Assembly: GCA_949297125.1 (NCBI GenBank)
Contig: CASFRS010000010.1
Location: 1 to 60,384, forward strand
Reading direction: 5' to 3'
DNA from: an uncultured Bacteroidales bacterium
Lineage (GTDB): Bacteria; Bacteroidota; Bacteroidia; Bacteroidales; G3-4614
DNA length: 60,384 bases
The position numbers and the translations under genes were made by a program. Of this stretch, positions 28,801-37,653 are shown piece by piece; position 1 is the first letter of the stretch; the number at the start of each line of letters is the position of its first letter. The notes beneath the pieces are model-generated. The model saw only the letters and a list, made by a program, of their open reading frames with translations, was not told the origin of the DNA and did no database searches.

Positions 28801-30384
28801 ATGACATACGAATACGATTTCTTGGTAGTCGGCTCGGGAATAGCCGGCATGAGTTTCGCCCTGAAAGTAGCGGAAAAAGGCCGGGTAGCCGTAATATGCA
28901 AGACCGGCATAGAAGAGGCCAACACTTTCTATGCGCAAGGGGGGATAGCCTCTGTAACCAAACCCACCGACAATTTTGAAAAGCACATACAGGATACGCT
29001 GATATGCGGAGGCGGGATATGCGACAGGGCAGCCGTGGAAAAAGTGGTCAAGGAAGCCCCCGGACAGATAAAGGAACTTGTGGAATGGGGCGTAAACTTC
29101 GACCGCGATGAAAAGGGGGGATTCGACCTTCACCGCGAGGGGGGGCATTCCGAATTCCGCATACTCCACCACCAGGACAACACCGGGGCAGAGATTCAGG
29201 ACAGCCTGATACGTGCATTGAAGAAACACCCCAAGATAAAAGTGTTCGAGAACTTCTTCGCCATAGAGCTGATAACGCAGCACCACCTCGGCATAAACGT
29301 AACGCGCCATACCCCCGACATCACATGCTACGGCGTATATGTACTGGACCAGAACACCAACCACATACATACGTTCCTGTCCAAGACCACCCTTATAGCG
29401 ACCGGCGGGATAGGCAACGTATACCGCACCACCACCAATCCCCCCGTGGCCACCGGCGACGGAATCGCAATGGTTTACCGCGCAAAGGGCGAGGTGAAGG
29501 ACATGGAGTTCATTCAGTTCCACCCCACGGCACTGTACAACCCCGGAGAACGCCCCAGTTTCCTTATAACCGAGGCAATGCGCGGATACGGCGCGGTTCT
29601 CCGCACAAAAGACGGCAAGGAGTTCATGCAGAAATACGATGAACGCCGCTCGCTCGCACCGCGCGACATTGTGGCGCGTGCCATAGACAACGAAATGAAG
29701 ATCCGCGGCGAAGAATGCGTCTACCTCGACGTAACGCACAAGGACGCCGAAGAGACCCGGCACCACTTCCCCAATATCTACAACAAGTGCCTATCGCTCG
29801 GTATAGACATAACAAAAGACTACATACCGGTTGCACCGGCAGCCCACTACCTTTGCGGGGGGATAAAGGTAGACCTGAATGCGCGCTCGTCCATAAAACA
29901 CCTCTATGCCGTAGGGGAATGCGCCTGCACGGGACTCCACGGAGGCAACCGCCTTGCTTCCAACTCGCTGATAGAGGCGGTTGTCTATGCCGATGCTGCG
30001 GCAAAGCACGCCTCCTCCATAATAAACGGCATAGAAATCCAGCGCGGGATACCCGACTGGAACGACGAAGGGACGTCCCTCCCGGAAGAAATGGTGCTGA
30101 TAACGCAGAGCGTACGCGAAGTAGAACAGCTTATGTCGGCATACGTGGGGATAGTCCGCTCCAACCTGAGGTTGAAACGCGCAATGGACCGCCTCGAAAT
30201 CCTCTACCGCGAAACGGAACACCTGTTCCAGCACTCCATAGTAACGCGGCAGATATGCGAACTGCGCAATATAATAAACGTCGGGTATCTGATAATAAAG
30301 CAGGCCATGGCCCGCAAGGAAAGCGTAGGGCTGCACTATACGATAGACTACCCGAAACCTATCGAACGCAGGCTGCAACAGTAA
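28801..30384 (+). CDS. nadB: L-aspartate oxidase
   Basis: This 527-residue flavoprotein catalyses the first step of de novo NAD synthesis, oxidising L-aspartate to iminoaspartate. It shows the FAD-binding start YDFLVVGSGIAGMSFALKVAEKG, the FYAQGGIASV segment, and the substrate loop HREGGHSEFRILHHQDNTGAEIQDSL. MEFIQFHPTAL, a PAAHYLCGGIKVD segment and VGECACTGLHGGNRLASNSLIEAVVYA follow. HREGGHS fits aspartate oxidase rather than succinate dehydrogenase. nadA and nadC are not adjacent. The ATG at 28801 aligns with the family start; the frame opens at 28774. Confidence 0.96.
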   Translation: MTYEYDFLVVGSGIAGMSFALKVAEKGRVAVICKTGIEEANTFYAQGGIASVTKPTDNFEKHIQDTLICGGGICDRAAVEKVVKEAPGQIKELVEWGVNFDRDEKGGFDLHREGGHSEFRILHHQDNTGAEIQDSLIRALKKHPKIKVFENFFAIELITQHHLGINVTRHTPDITCYGVYVLDQNTNHIHTFLSKTTLIATGGIGNVYRTTTNPPVATGDGIAMVYRAKGEVKDMEFIQFHPTALYNPGERPSFLITEAMRGYGAVLRTKDGKEFMQKYDERRSLAPRDIVARAIDNEMKIRGEECVYLDVTHKDAEETRHHFPNIYNKCLSLGIDITKDYIPVAPAAHYLCGGIKVDLNARSSIKHLYAVGECACTGLHGGNRLASNSLIEAVVYADAAAKHASSIINGIEIQRGIPDWNDEGTSLPEEMVLITQSVREVEQLMSAYVGIVRSNLRLKRAMDRLEILYRETEHLFQHSIVTRQICELRNIINVGYLIIKQAMARKESVGLHYTIDYPKPIERRLQQ

Positions 30385-30493
30385 AGCGGCACAGGAAACC
30401 CGCACCGGTACGGTACGGCACACAATACCCGCCAAGCGGGGAAGGAGGTCCGTCTCGCGGACAGGGCGCAACTGTCGCCTGCACCGTATACTG

Positions 30494-30537
30494 CAAGAGC
30501 CGTATCCATGCCGATAAACGGCAGGATACGGCTCTTG
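30494..30537. terminator. Bidirectional hairpin between nadB and the exosortase gene
   Basis: CAAGAGCCGTATCC (30494-30507) pairs perfectly with GGATACGGCTCTTG (30524-30537). The loop contains a smaller TGCCG/CGGCA stem. It lies between convergent genes. There is no T tract, but the 14-bp stem should separate the two transcripts. Confidence 0.75.
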
Positions 30538-30627
30538 TGCTGACACGGCCGGCGGAAGAGAGAACGGTATCGGAAACCCCGGGCGGCAAAGGTCTCTTCC
30601 GGCCCGTGTAACGGCGACATCCGTCCC

Positions 30628-31308
30628 CTATTTTTCGGCGTTGACGTCGCACCACGCTTTCAAGCGGTACTTCTCGGCATACTTCTTCTCCCACAGAAGC
30701 CAGACGAAAAATATAAAGACCGACATGGCCATGCCCGAATAATCGTGTGCAGCAGGAAAGAGGGCCATATCGTATTTGGTAACCAGATTCAAAATGGCCA
30801 GGCGGAAACAGTTTATGGCGAAAAAGGCCAGCAGGGCTGCCGGCACAAACCAAAGGCGCGGTTTCGACGGGCCGGGGATAAACAGCATCACGAAGAGAAT
30901 AATCGCCATTTCGCGGTTTCCCCCGCACGAGGGGTAAATCTGTATCCCTCCCGCCGTATGGCCGTTCTCCAGAAGGTATATGATATCATACCTCAAAAAA
31001 GTATCCTGAAACAGGACATACTTGCAGAAGAAGTTCACCCCCTTTGCCGTTACCGTGCTTATCCAGTTGTTATACCCCTCCAGATTGATAAAGGTAAATA
31101 TGGGCTCGGGGTCATATACGCCGTCGTAGCCGGTATATAAGGCAAGGTTATCGTCGCCCCCCCACCACAGAAGGCGCACAACGGCAAATATGGCAAAAAA
31201 GAGAATCAGACCGGCAAACCCGTTCACCCTTTCATCGCCCACGTTGCGCCACTGCTTCTCGGGCAGACGGCGTTTCAGGTATCGCAAGAATCTGTAATAC
31301 AATTTCAT
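30628..31308 (-). CDS. Exosortase/archaeosortase family protein
   Basis: This 226-residue integral membrane protein has about five hydrophobic segments (around residues 31-48, 88-100, 133-145, 153-177 and 193-206). It carries the three exosortase signatures in order: Cys128 in YPSCGGNREM, Arg169 in INCFRLAIL (N-x-x-R) and His188 in AAHDYSG. This Cys/Arg/His arrangement is that of the transpeptidase-like exosortases and archaeosortases that process PEP-CTERM-like C-terminal sorting signals. It is one of the short, stand-alone Bacteroidetes forms; I cannot say which Xrt subtype. No dedicated substrate, polysaccharide cluster or associated membrane protein is adjacent. It is downstream of folK on the same strand (66 bp). 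Confidence 0.8.
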   Translation of the reverse strand: MKLYYRFLRYLKRRLPEKQWRNVGDERVNGFAGLILFFAIFAVVRLLWWGGDDNLALYTGYDGVYDPEPIFTFINLEGYNNWISTVTAKGVNFFCKYVLFQDTFLRYDIIYLLENGHTAGGIQIYPSCGGNREMAIILFVMLFIPGPSKPRLWFVPAALLAFFAINCFRLAILNLVTKYDMALFPAAHDYSGMAMSVFIFFVWLLWEKKYAEKYRLKAWCDVNAEK

Positions 31309-31374
31309 AATATCAGTATAATAATAATATCAAGCAAACAGAGGCGGCAACCTCCCGCCCGGCGTATTCCCCGG

Positions 31375-31842
31375 TTACTGCCCCGGCATATCGCGCAGCA
31401 GTTCCGCCACCGTCCGCTTCGCCACAGGGTGCACAAAGCCGGGAGCAATCTCGGCCAGCGGTTCCAATACGAACCTCCTCGACAACATCAACGGGTGCGG
31501 GACGGTCAAATCGGGCAGTGAGACGATACGGTCGCCATAAAAGAGAATATCTATATCTATCGGCCTGTCCTCGTACCCTGCCGCAAGCCTTTTCTTCCGT
31601 CCCAGTTCCCGTTCAATCTCCTTGACCCTTGCCAGCACCCCGGCAGGTTCCAGCGCAGTCTCGACTTTTGCCGCGGCATTGACAAAGACGTTGTCCGAGA
31701 CAAAACCCCACGCCTCATACTCGTAAAACGAAGAGAGCGACATCACCGGACCTACCCGCTCGCCGACAAGCGATACGGCGGCTTTTATCAACCCTTCGCG
31801 GTCGCCGAGGTTGGAACCCAATCCAAGGAAAAGCGCCGGCAT
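31375..31842 (-). CDS. folK: 2-amino-4-hydroxy-6-hydroxymethyldihydropteridine diphosphokinase
   Basis: This 155-residue enzyme transfers pyrophosphate from ATP to 6-hydroxymethyl-dihydropterin in folate synthesis. The start LFLGLGSNLGDREGLIKAAV is the family hallmark. The active-site segment ELGRKKRLAAGYEDRPIDIDILFYGD and the final LTVPHPLMLSRRFVLEPLAEIAPGFVHP are both present. I chose the ATG at 31842, whose first base overlaps the queA stop (TGATG), instead of the longer open frame, because that extension is not family-like. Coupled translation with queA is likely. Confidence 0.95.
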   Translation of the reverse strand: MPALFLGLGSNLGDREGLIKAAVSLVGERVGPVMSLSSFYEYEAWGFVSDNVFVNAAAKVETALEPAGVLARVKEIERELGRKKRLAAGYEDRPIDIDILFYGDRIVSLPDLTVPHPLMLSRRFVLEPLAEIAPGFVHPVAKRTVAELLRDMPGQ

Positions 31843-32894
31843 CAGTCTACAATAAGCATGGCATCGCCGTACGCGCCGAAGCGGTATCCTTCCTTGACGG
31901 CCAGGCGATACGCATCCATAACAAGGTCGTACCCGCCGAATGCCGACACCATCATCAGCATTGTAGAGAGAGGCATGTGGAAATTGGAAACCATGGCATC
32001 GGCCACGGCAAAATCGTACGGGGGGAAAATAAACTTGTTCGTCCACCCTTCAAACGGCTTTACATGGGGTGCCGTACTGACTGCCGTCTCCACACCCCTC
32101 ATCGTAGACGCCCCTATGACGCAGACGCGCTTTTCGGCATCCTTGGCCTTATTTATCAACCCTACGGTATCTTCATCGATGAACATCGGTTCCGAGTCCA
32201 TCTTGTGCTTGGTCAGATCCTCCACATCAATATCCTTGAAACTGCCGAGCCCTATATGGAGCGTCAGGAATGCCGAATCTATACCTTTTATCTCCATCCT
32301 CTTCATCACCTCCCTGCTGAAATGCAATCCTGCCGACGGCGCGACTACCGCGCCTTCGTTCCGCGCAAAGATTGTCTGGTATCGCTCTTCATCCTCTTTC
32401 TCGGGCTTGCGCGCAATATAGTACGGAAGCGGGGTCTCGCCGAGAGCCAGCAGCGACGACTTGAACTCTTCGTGGTCGCCGTCGTAAAGGAAACGCAATG
32501 TCCTGCCGCGCGACGTGGTGTTGTCTATAACCTCGGCAACCACCGACTCGTCGTCGCCGAAATAGAGTTTGTTCCCTATCCTTATCTTGCGGGCGGGGTC
32601 GACAAGCACGTCCCACAGGCGGTTGTCCCTGTTCAGCTCACGCAGCAAAAACACCTCTATCTGCGCCCCGGTCTTCTCCTTGTTGCCGTACAGGCGCGCA
32701 GGGAAGACACGCGTATCGTTAAAGACAAAAAGGTCGCCTTCATCGAAAAAGTCTATTATGTTTTTAAATACAAGGTGCTCTATATCGCCACTCTTGCGGT
32801 GCACCACCATCATTTTCGACTCATCGCGATGCTCTGCAGGATACTGGGCTATCAACTCCTCGGGCAATCTGAATTTAAACTGCGAAAGTTTCAT
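31842..32894 (-). CDS. queA: S-adenosylmethionine:tRNA ribosyltransferase-isomerase
   Basis: This 350-residue enzyme adds the cyclopentanediol precursor to form epoxyqueuosine in tRNA anticodons. It starts with [30 protein letters not shown] and holds [14 protein letters not shown], the [10 protein letters not shown] segment and [13 protein letters not shown]. Its C-terminus includes [32 protein letters not shown]. All are family-specific. Length is standard. It lies 22 bp after truB and overlaps folK, within the ftsX-uppP-truB-queA order common in Bacteroidetes. Confidence 0.97.
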   Translation of the reverse strand: MKLSQFKFRLPEELIAQYPAEHRDESKMMVVHRKSGDIEHLVFKNIIDFFDEGDLFVFNDTRVFPARLYGNKEKTGAQIEVFLLRELNRDNRLWDVLVDPARKIRIGNKLYFGDDESVVAEVIDNTTSRGRTLRFLYDGDHEEFKSSLLALGETPLPYYIARKPEKEDEERYQTIFARNEGAVVAPSAGLHFSREVMKRMEIKGIDSAFLTLHIGLGSFKDIDVEDLTKHKMDSEPMFIDEDTVGLINKAKDAEKRVCVIGASTMRGVETAVSTAPHVKPFEGWTNKFIFPPYDFAVADAMVSNFHMPLSTMLMMVSAFGGYDLVMDAYRLAVKEGYRFGAYGDAMLIVD

Positions 32895-32916
32895 ACTATC
32901 TGGTTATTATAAAAAA

Positions 32917-33696
32917 TCAAGAACAATCCCCGGCGGATGCGGCGCTCCCCGCCCGACCGGCGGCAGCCTCATCGGCATCGGGCAATACGGCACGGGAAAC
33001 AATCTCCTCTATCTGCGATACATCGTAGCACATCTCCACCCGCACATCCCCCACGCGGGTCCTCCTCAGAGCGGTCAGGTACCCGCCGCTGCCAAGGGCG
33101 GCACCTATATCGCGGGCCAACGAGCGGATGTACGTCCCCTTGCTGCACACCACCCTTACAGTCATCTCCGTCTGCGAGAACTCCAACAGCTCTATCTCCG
33201 CAATGCGCACCTTCTTCGCTTTCAGTTCAACATCCCTCCCTTTGCGGGCAAGGCGGTACGCCCTCTTGCCGTCTACCTTTACGGCCGAGAACAGGGGAGG
33301 GACCTGATCTATCTCGCCCACAAAGGAGTTAAGCGCCTTTTCGGCCATTTCGCGCGTAATATGCGAAACCGGGAACTCTGCATCCACTTCCGTCTCCATA
33401 TCGAACGACGGCGTGGTCGCCCCGAGACGGAGAGTAGCCACATACTCCTTGTCGCTCTCCTGCAACATCGGAATCAGTTTCGTCGCACGTCCCGTACATA
33501 CGGTCATGACCCCGGTCGCAAGGGGGTCGAGCGTCCCGGCATGGCCTACCTTGAAATTCTTCACGCCGAGTTTGCGGTGGATATGCCCGCGCAATACCTT
33601 TACAAGGCGGAACGATGTCCAATGGAGAGGCTTGTCGAAGTGCAGAATCTCCCCCTCCACAAAATCGAATTTCCTGTCTTCCGGTATAGCCTTCAC
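32917..33696 (-). CDS. truB: tRNA pseudouridine-55 synthase
   Basis: This enzyme of about 259 residues converts U55 of the tRNA T-loop to pseudouridine. The catalytic motif is GHAGTLDPLATGVMTVC, with the aspartate as nucleophile. DKPLHWTSFRLVKVLR precedes it, and YVATLRLGATTPSFDMETEV, YRLARKGRDVELKAKKVRI and CSKGTYIRSLARDIGAALGSGGYLTALRRTRVG follow. It lacks a C-terminal PUA domain, as is common in Bacteroidetes. Only a GTG at 33696 is available as start; the in-frame stop lies just upstream and no ATG fits. Its start is 22 bp after the uppP stop. Confidence 0.95.
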   Translation of the reverse strand: MKAIPEDRKFDFVEGEILHFDKPLHWTSFRLVKVLRGHIHRKLGVKNFKVGHAGTLDPLATGVMTVCTGRATKLIPMLQESDKEYVATLRLGATTPSFDMETEVDAEFPVSHITREMAEKALNSFVGEIDQVPPLFSAVKVDGKRAYRLARKGRDVELKAKKVRIAEIELLEFSQTEMTVRVVCSKGTYIRSLARDIGAALGSGGYLTALRRTRVGDVRVEMCYDVSQIEEIVSRAVLPDADEAAAGRAGSAASAGDCS

Positions 33697-33718
33697 TGCA
33701 ACACGCTCCCTGTTTTAA

Positions 33719-34513
33719 TCAGACAAGATCGTAAATTATGGCAAACAGGCCCGCCGCCACGCAATAGTAGGCAAAATAAACCAGTTTGCCCCGCTTTACT
33801 ATAGAAAGCATCCATTTGCACGCCACGCACCCCGAAACAAAGGCCGCAGCGAACCCTACTACCAGCGCAGCGGCCGATATGCCCGAAGCTTCATGCGTAA
33901 GCCCTCCCTTCATAAGGTCGAGGAACGCCTCACCCAAAATAGGGATAATCACCATCAGGAACGAAAACTTGGCAACATCCTCTTTCCTGTCGCCCAATAT
34001 CAGCCCCGTTGCGATAGTGGTCCCCGAACGGGAAAGCCCCGGCAACACGGCAAACGCCTGGGAAATACCTATTATAAGGGCATCGCTAAAGGAAATCTTC
34101 CCCTTCCGCGGCTTTGCAAAATTGGCGAACACCAGCAGCAGTGCCGTAACAAGCAGCATAACCCCCACAAGCATCAGCCCCGCCCCGAAAAGCGACTCCA
34201 CATAATCCTTGAAGAAAAGGCCGACTATGCCGACCGGAATCATCGAGAGGAATATCTTGGCCATATACTGCGTCTCCTCGTTCCAGCGCAGCGATGCAGT
34301 GCCGCGCAGCAGGGAATATATCTCCCTCCACAGGATAACCAGAGTACTGCACACGGTTGCCGCATGCACCACCACGGCAAATGTAAGATTTTCCTCACCG
34401 TCGGTATTTCCCATGAGGGCCTGGGCAATCTGCAGATGCCCCGAACTGCTCACCGGCAGATACTCGGTAAACCCCTGTAACAGGCCCAGCCATAAAGCAT
34501 CCAACCACGTCAT
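33719..34513 (-). CDS. uppP: Undecaprenyl-diphosphatase
   Basis: This 264-residue inner-membrane protein recycles the lipid carrier by dephosphorylating undecaprenyl diphosphate. It has about eight hydrophobic segments, with the signature [21 protein letters not shown] at the N-terminus and [19 protein letters not shown] in the middle, containing the catalytic Glu, His and Arg/Ser residues. It overlaps the upstream DUF3098 gene by four bases (ATGA), so it is translationally coupled in the ftsX-truB cluster. Confidence 0.96.
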   Translation of the reverse strand: MTWLDALWLGLLQGFTEYLPVSSSGHLQIAQALMGNTDGEENLTFAVVVHAATVCSTLVILWREIYSLLRGTASLRWNEETQYMAKIFLSMIPVGIVGLFFKDYVESLFGAGLMLVGVMLLVTALLLVFANFAKPRKGKISFSDALIIGISQAFAVLPGLSRSGTTIATGLILGDRKEDVAKFSFLMVIIPILGEAFLDLMKGGLTHEASGISAAALVVGFAAAFVSGCVACKWMLSIVKRGKLVYFAYYCVAAGLFAIIYDLV

Positions 34514-34800
34514 GCCTCGCCCTCCTTGCCGTTTTTATCTTTCCTGCCCCTGTACATTATGGCAAAGACCATAAATACAAACCCGAGGAATGCAATGGTG
34601 GGTGCAACCACAATGCGCCTCCGGCTGAAAATGTCGGGATTATAGTTTTCGGGCGTAGAGCCGCTGCCCGCCATTAGGGCCAGCCCCAGCACTATCACCA
34701 CAAAAGCGGCGGCAATAAGGATATAGTTCGTCCGGCCCAGAGCGAAACGCGAAACCGGCTCTTTCAACGTACGTTTGTTTTCAATAGGTTTAAGTCCCAT
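34510..34800 (-). CDS. DUF3098 small membrane protein
   Basis: This 96-residue protein has two transmembrane segments (about residues 28-46 and 71-87) separated by the sequence [24 protein letters not shown]. It has a short basic tail. That arrangement is DUF3098, a Bacteroidetes family routinely found between ftsX and uppP. Function is unknown; the context suggests a link to cell-envelope assembly or division. It follows ftsX by 7 bp and overlaps uppP. Confidence 0.85.
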   Translation of the reverse strand: MGLKPIENKRTLKEPVSRFALGRTNYILIAAAFVVIVLGLALMAGSGSTPENYNPDIFSRRRIVVAPTIAFLGFVFMVFAIMYRGRKDKNGKEGEA

Positions 34801-34807
34801 AACTGCA

Positions 34808-35689
34808 TTACAAATAATAAAGGTCCTCCCTGTCCATGGAAATATACCTGTTCACGGCAAAATACGCCGAAACTGCCGTAAGCACTATGCCCAGCACTAT
34901 CACCACTGCGAATACCTGCGACAGCGTAACTATATTTATAAGCGTAGAGAGGTTTTCAAATTCTTTTACAAGGTAGAGGGCGCACCCCGACAACAGCGCC
35001 ATTGCTATAAATGCGGCGAAAATCCCGCCCGCAATGTTGCTTACAATAAACGGGCGGCGGATGAACCCGGGTGTAGCCCCGACGAGTTTCATGGTGTGTA
35101 TAAGGAACCTTTTTGAATATGCCATAAGGCGTATGGTATTGCTTATAAGGGCAAACGATATTACCATCAGCACCACTGAAAGTGAGAGCAGGATATACTC
35201 GGCCTTGCGGATATTGTCATTTATAATCTGGATTACATCCTTCTGGCAAATGACATCCGCCACTGTCGCCTCGTACGCCCTTATATCCTTCTCTATCCAC
35301 GCAAGGCTGTCGGGGTCGGCATATTCGGCAACGAGTTTCACCTCTATCGACGACTGCAGCGGATTGAACCCGAGCAGATCCTCCGGATTCTCGCCCAGTT
35401 CCAGCTCCAGTTCGCGCAGGGCGTCCTCCTTCGATATGAACTGTACCGCACGCACATACTGAGCGGAATTAAGTTCCTTTTTCAGGTTCTCGACACCGTA
35501 ATCGGGGGCGGAATCCTTCAGCACCACCGAGAAACCCATGTTTTCCCTTATATAGCGCGTAAGCTGCGTACCGAGAATGGACATCAGCACAATTACGCCG
35601 AGAATAAAAAGGACCAGTGAGATGCTTATCGTAGAGGTAACACGCGCATTTAAAAAGGAGATATGGCGCTTTTCGTTAGAATCCTTCAT
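34808..35689 (-). CDS. ftsX: Cell division protein FtsX-like permease
   Basis: This 293-residue protein shows the FtsX plan. It has a cytoplasmic N-terminus, one transmembrane helix (about residues 18-40), and a periplasmic domain of about 100 residues (ending AVEYAD/DVICQ-type sequence). Three further helices near the C-terminus include the region IRLMAYSKRFLIHTMKLVGATPGFIRRPF, a FtsX-family loop. It should pair with FtsE to regulate cell-wall hydrolases at division; ftsE is not adjacent, but the LolD-like ATPase at 2757-3413 is a related protein. I chose the ATG at 35689 because the longer frame adds a signal-like stretch not seen in the family. Confidence 0.9.
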   Translation of the reverse strand: MKDSNEKRHISFLNARVTSTISISLVLFILGVIVLMSILGTQLTRYIRENMGFSVVLKDSAPDYGVENLKKELNSAQYVRAVQFISKEDALRELELELGENPEDLLGFNPLQSSIEVKLVAEYADPDSLAWIEKDIRAYEATVADVICQKDVIQIINDNIRKAEYILLSLSVVLMVISFALISNTIRLMAYSKRFLIHTMKLVGATPGFIRRPFIVSNIAGGIFAAFIAMALLSGCALYLVKEFENLSTLINIVTLSQVFAVVIVLGIVLTAVSAYFAVNRYISMDREDLYYL

Positions 35690-35772
35690 TTTCAAAAACA
35701 GAATTTGCCGTACAGGGAACGGTGCAGGGTAGCACAAGCCTTAAAAATGACGCACCCCACCCAATTTGGGGA

Positions 35773-35780
35773 CAAAAATA
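35773..35780 (-). promoter_or_regulatory. -7 box upstream of ftsX
   Basis: On the minus strand TATTTTTG (complement of 35773-35780) fits the TAnnTTTG -7 consensus about 85 bp before ftsX. The -33 position is a poor match (AT-rich, no TTTG), so confidence is modest. Positions 35690-35931 otherwise hold no gene. Confidence 0.4.
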
Positions 35781-35931
35781 TAAAACATTCCGCGAAAATC
35801 CTTGCCCGCAGACAAGAAAAACGCACTTTAAACGCACGAATATAACGGGATAAACGCCGCCGGATTCCGCGCTGCCTTCCCAAATGCCGGGAAAACGGGG
35901 CGGACGGGTGCGGCGACTTACGCCGGAGCGG

Positions 35932-37650
35932 CTAAAAATCCACTCCCATACCCACGAGGAAATTGATTCTCTGCGCCGGCATGCCGTAGTAAATATCGTA
36001 ATGCTGCGACAGCAGGTTGTTCCCTTCGGCAAAAACGCGTATCATCTTCGTAATGTTGTAATCGACGGAGAGGTTAAGCTCGTAGATATCGCTCATCCTC
36101 GCCCCCGTCCCCTCTACGCCGGCAACGGCGTCATAGCGGTATCCGCGACCCGAACCTATATAGAACAACGCCTTTATGGCAAGCGACTTGACAGGATATA
36201 CCCCCAGGTCGATATACCATTCGTTGCGCGGCAGCGACGAAAGGATAAAGTCCCTTCCGCCGCGGGTCATCCAACCGTTATAGACCCAACGCACCTCCCC
36301 TTTCAGGATATTGGACAGGTTGTATTCCACATTCACGCCGCCCAGCACCCTGAAAGCGTCGAGCGGAACGTAGTCCACCACCTCGTGCGACGCTATCAGC
36401 CCGTCGGCCGTTACGGCCTCGGCGCGGCGCATGTCGAACAGCGCCGACACGGAACTCTTCACCCCCACGAAACCGCGCACCTTGAACCCCGGCAGATAGT
36501 CGCAGTAAAGCCCCACAAGGGCGTCTACGGGGGTATATGTCGATGCGAGCCTCTCCGTCGGGTTCAGATATATGTTGCGCGACGACATCCTGCTCCACGT
36601 ATTGAGTTCCTTTCCTCCTTCCACAACAGTATAGAAGTGGAACGATTTGCCGAAATCGACATTGAACTCCACATCGGGGGCAAACCTGAACACCGTACCG
36701 TCATGTGCCGACACGTCCATTTTCGCGCCCGCCTTGAAGCGAATCTTGTCGGAAGCGTATTTGTAGAACGGGGTGAAGGAAAACACCGTATAGTTTCGGG
36801 CATGGGTACGGCGGTAAAACAGGTTGTCGAGTTTGGTGTCGAACCCGAGGCGGTGCCTGCTCCCCTCTCTCATGGCCACGGCAAGGGTAAGGCGCGTTTC
36901 GAGATGGTTCTCCACCCCGCCGTCAGACCCTATCATATACCCTATCCGGTTCCTGAACCCTTCAAACCCCACCGAAGCGTCGAACACCACAAGTTCGTCC
37001 TTTACCGAACGGACAGCCGTAGAAACCGCATACTGGTTTACATGCTGGGTATTCTCCCCTTCCATTACGGGAAGAGGACGGAGAGAGAAGCCGTAATAAT
37101 TGAAGGCATTGCTGCGGTAGGCCCCTGCGGTTTTCCATTCCACCTTTTTGAACAGGTGCTTGTATGTAAGGTTTACGGTATTGCTGTTCTGGTGCTGGTA
37201 CACCTTGTCGCCGCACCATTCGGGAGGGTCGAGGTAAGGCAGTCTCCCTCCGGTGGAATAATGGTTGTACCATATCCCTATCTGGTCGGCAGGGGTATTC
37301 AGCAGCCTGAGACCCGCATCGCCGCGTATATTCAGGTTGTTTCCGATACCGAACTGCGCATACCCGAACTTCTTGTCGAACGGTTCCTGCGTTGCCAGCA
37401 GGCTTGCAGGCAGCGGCTGTGTCCTGGGCGACCCCATGACCGGAACCGCCCATGTGGAAAATTCGGCAAGAGGCTGTTCAACCAACGGGTCCTCCACCTC
37501 GGGGACTCCGGTTATTTTCGCGGCATTGTCCACCCTCGGGGAATAACTCTTCTCAACGGTAACCTCGCGCGAAAGGGCGTCGGAATCCTGGGCCGATACG
37601 CTTGCCCCGCCCAACAGCAGGGCCGCGGCAACAACAATAACATTTTTCAT
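35932..37650 (-). CDS. Outer-membrane beta-barrel protein (TonB-receptor-like barrel without plug)
   Basis: This 572-residue protein has a signal peptide (MKNVIVVAAALLLGGASVSA). A conserved opening follows (LSREVTVEKSYSPRVDNAAKITGVPEV) that I know from Bacteroidetes proteins annotated as TonB-dependent receptors. The rest is a run of amphipathic barrel strands ending in QRINFLVGMGVDF with a terminal aromatic residue. A plug domain is not obvious. It follows the 999-residue TPR gene by 2 bp. The pair is a recurring partnership, probably an outer-membrane barrel with a large periplasmic TPR protein, but the function is not known to me. Confidence 0.75.
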   Translation of the reverse strand: MKNVIVVAAALLLGGASVSAQDSDALSREVTVEKSYSPRVDNAAKITGVPEVEDPLVEQPLAEFSTWAVPVMGSPRTQPLPASLLATQEPFDKKFGYAQFGIGNNLNIRGDAGLRLLNTPADQIGIWYNHYSTGGRLPYLDPPEWCGDKVYQHQNSNTVNLTYKHLFKKVEWKTAGAYRSNAFNYYGFSLRPLPVMEGENTQHVNQYAVSTAVRSVKDELVVFDASVGFEGFRNRIGYMIGSDGGVENHLETRLTLAVAMREGSRHRLGFDTKLDNLFYRRTHARNYTVFSFTPFYKYASDKIRFKAGAKMDVSAHDGTVFRFAPDVEFNVDFGKSFHFYTVVEGGKELNTWSRMSSRNIYLNPTERLASTYTPVDALVGLYCDYLPGFKVRGFVGVKSSVSALFDMRRAEAVTADGLIASHEVVDYVPLDAFRVLGGVNVEYNLSNILKGEVRWVYNGWMTRGGRDFILSSLPRNEWYIDLGVYPVKSLAIKALFYIGSGRGYRYDAVAGVEGTGARMSDIYELNLSVDYNITKMIRVFAEGNNLLSQHYDIYYGMPAQRINFLVGMGVDF

Positions 37651-37653
37651 GTA

